DNA of 64,000 nucleotides from Atopsyche davidsoni (lineage: Eukaryota; Arthropoda; Insecta; Trichoptera; Hydrobiosidae), in contig JAILWY010000025.1 of NCBI GenBank assembly GCA_022113835.1, positions 4,712,001 to 4,776,000 on the forward strand. Direction: 5' to 3'. Below are positions 63,361 through 64,000 of the stretch, piece after piece (within the stretch, counting starts at the first letter, position 1; each line of letters starts with the position of its first letter). Below the pieces are notes generated by a model, which was given only the letters and a program-made list of their open reading frames with translations, searched no databases and was not told where the DNA came from. A program made the translations under genes and the position numbers.

Positions 63361-63420
63361 CAGTGCGAGCCTGTCAGTCGTCATCGGTCTGTCATCACGA
63401 GACAGACAGATGTCGCACTG
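63361..63420. repeat. Nested hairpin
   Basis: Outer arms CAGTGCGA (63361-63368) and TCGCACTG (63413-63420), inner arms GTCTGTC (63387-63393) and GACAGAC (63401-63407). It directly precedes a MITE cluster and may be a mobile-element end. Confidence 0.55.
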
Positions 63421-63424
63421 GGCC

Positions 63425-63716
63425 TAAAGCCCTCTACACACGATGCGACACATCTTGCAACCAACTTGCAATTAACCGAAAGCTTACTGATAAGCAAAAC
63501 CATAAAAAAAAACTCTCAAAGTAGAGGAACGGTATTGACTGATTGCAAATTGGTAGCTGCAAGCTGTCTACACACATCGCGACACAACTAGCGACCGACT
63601 TGCAATTAGCCATTAGCGTCATGCTTTACGTAGTTTTCTTAGAAAAAAAATATAAAAAATACCTAAAACGAAAAGGATCAGTCGCAAGTCTTGTCGCTGC
63701 GTCTGTAGAGGGCTTA
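63425..63716. mobile_element. Compound/nested MITE of the CTACACACG family
   Basis: Outer ends TAAAGCCCTCTACACACG and GTCTGTAGAGGGCTTA are inverted repeats. A second left arm, TGTCTACACACATCGCGACA, begins at 63565 where the first copy's right arm should be, so two copies are joined tandemly or one is nested in the other. Confidence 0.65.
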
Positions 63717-64000
63717 ATTTGGATGCGAAACGATCTCGTTAACCGGAGGCGGCGGCTTGGATTCGGAACGTCTGGGTATTTCTGTGCCCGATGGCGACGG
63801 TAATGAAATGTCACTTTTCAAGACATTTTTTAAAATGAAATAATTATATGTTTAAATGATGCGTATTTGTAATAAATGGTCTTCATGCCTGTGCGACTGG
63901 CTTGCGTAATGTGTCAAAGAAAAAGTCCGCAAAAGAAACTTTGTACTCAAGAAAATATATAAAAAATATTTTTATGATTCAACTATTTACTTTGTTTTCT

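Larger units (their letters stand above)
4405..64000 (+). other. Presumed first intron of the ladybird-like gene (open at the window end)
   Basis: After the splice donor no exon encoding a homeodomain, and no other convincing coding exon, was found on either strand to the window end. LBX-family genes carry the homeodomain downstream of this junction, so the sequence is most simply a very long first intron. The alternative is that exon 2 is displaced or missing from the assembly. The interval is AT-rich, holds transposon relics and has scattered GC-richer motif-dense islands listed separately. It contains no recognisable tRNA, rRNA or protein-coding gene that I can defend. Confidence 0.55.

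Noticed and set aside
1..64000. CRISPR arrays, operons, prokaryotic features
   Set aside because: Composition, splice donor, sparse coding and repeat types are eukaryotic; no spaced direct-repeat array exists.

Overview
The window reads as nuclear DNA of an insect, most likely a moth or butterfly. It is strongly AT-rich, has almost no open coding sequence, is scattered with short non-autonomous transposon relics and tRNA-like SINE heads, and contains a tiny TTAGG-type insect telomeric motif. The order-level call is an inference from style, not from a diagnostic marker.

One gene is supported. At 3714-4404 (+) lies a GC-rich coding exon whose conceptual protein carries an eh1 (Engrailed-homology 1, Groucho-binding) motif, FSILDIL, and ends with a DALFQMTSKTFE block followed by a phase-1 splice donor. 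The eh1 motif, the SKTF block just ahead of the homeodomain and an exon break at this point are the layout of the ladybird/LBX family of NK-cluster homeobox genes. I therefore read it as exon 1 of a ladybird orthologue. The promoter side (about 3175-3713) is GC-rich and holds four CCAAT boxes in alternating orientation, a TATA-like element and two short upstream ORFs.

No homeobox exon was found in the remaining 59.6 kb, so that sequence is most simply the start of a very long first intron. If the homeobox exon is missing for another reason (assembly, rearrangement), the sequence would instead be flanking DNA. Within it about fifteen islands of GC-richer, motif-dense sequence stand out from the AT-rich background. 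They carry homeodomain (TAATTA/CAATTA), Hox-Exd (TGATTGAT), Sox (AACAAT), forkhead (TAAACA) and PHO/YY1 (GCCAT) type sites and are reported as candidate cis-regulatory modules. That is pattern-based inference, and conservation or chromatin data would decide it.

Mobile and repetitive content: a complete 387-bp hAT-type MITE with identical 8-bp target duplications (31502-31888); a palindromic MITE family with ends like CTACACACGCTGCGACACAA, with about nine full or partial copies; a 132/133-bp tandem satellite (11988-12725) abutting one of those MITEs; three GC-rich 10-11-bp minisatellites; a dispersed repeat at 44565 and 59800; a 50-bp direct repeat pair about 970 bp apart (37907 and 38880); several tRNA-like SINE heads; and a possible LINE tail near 23.6 kb. 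The small open frames elsewhere show no codon bias or domain and are not called as genes.
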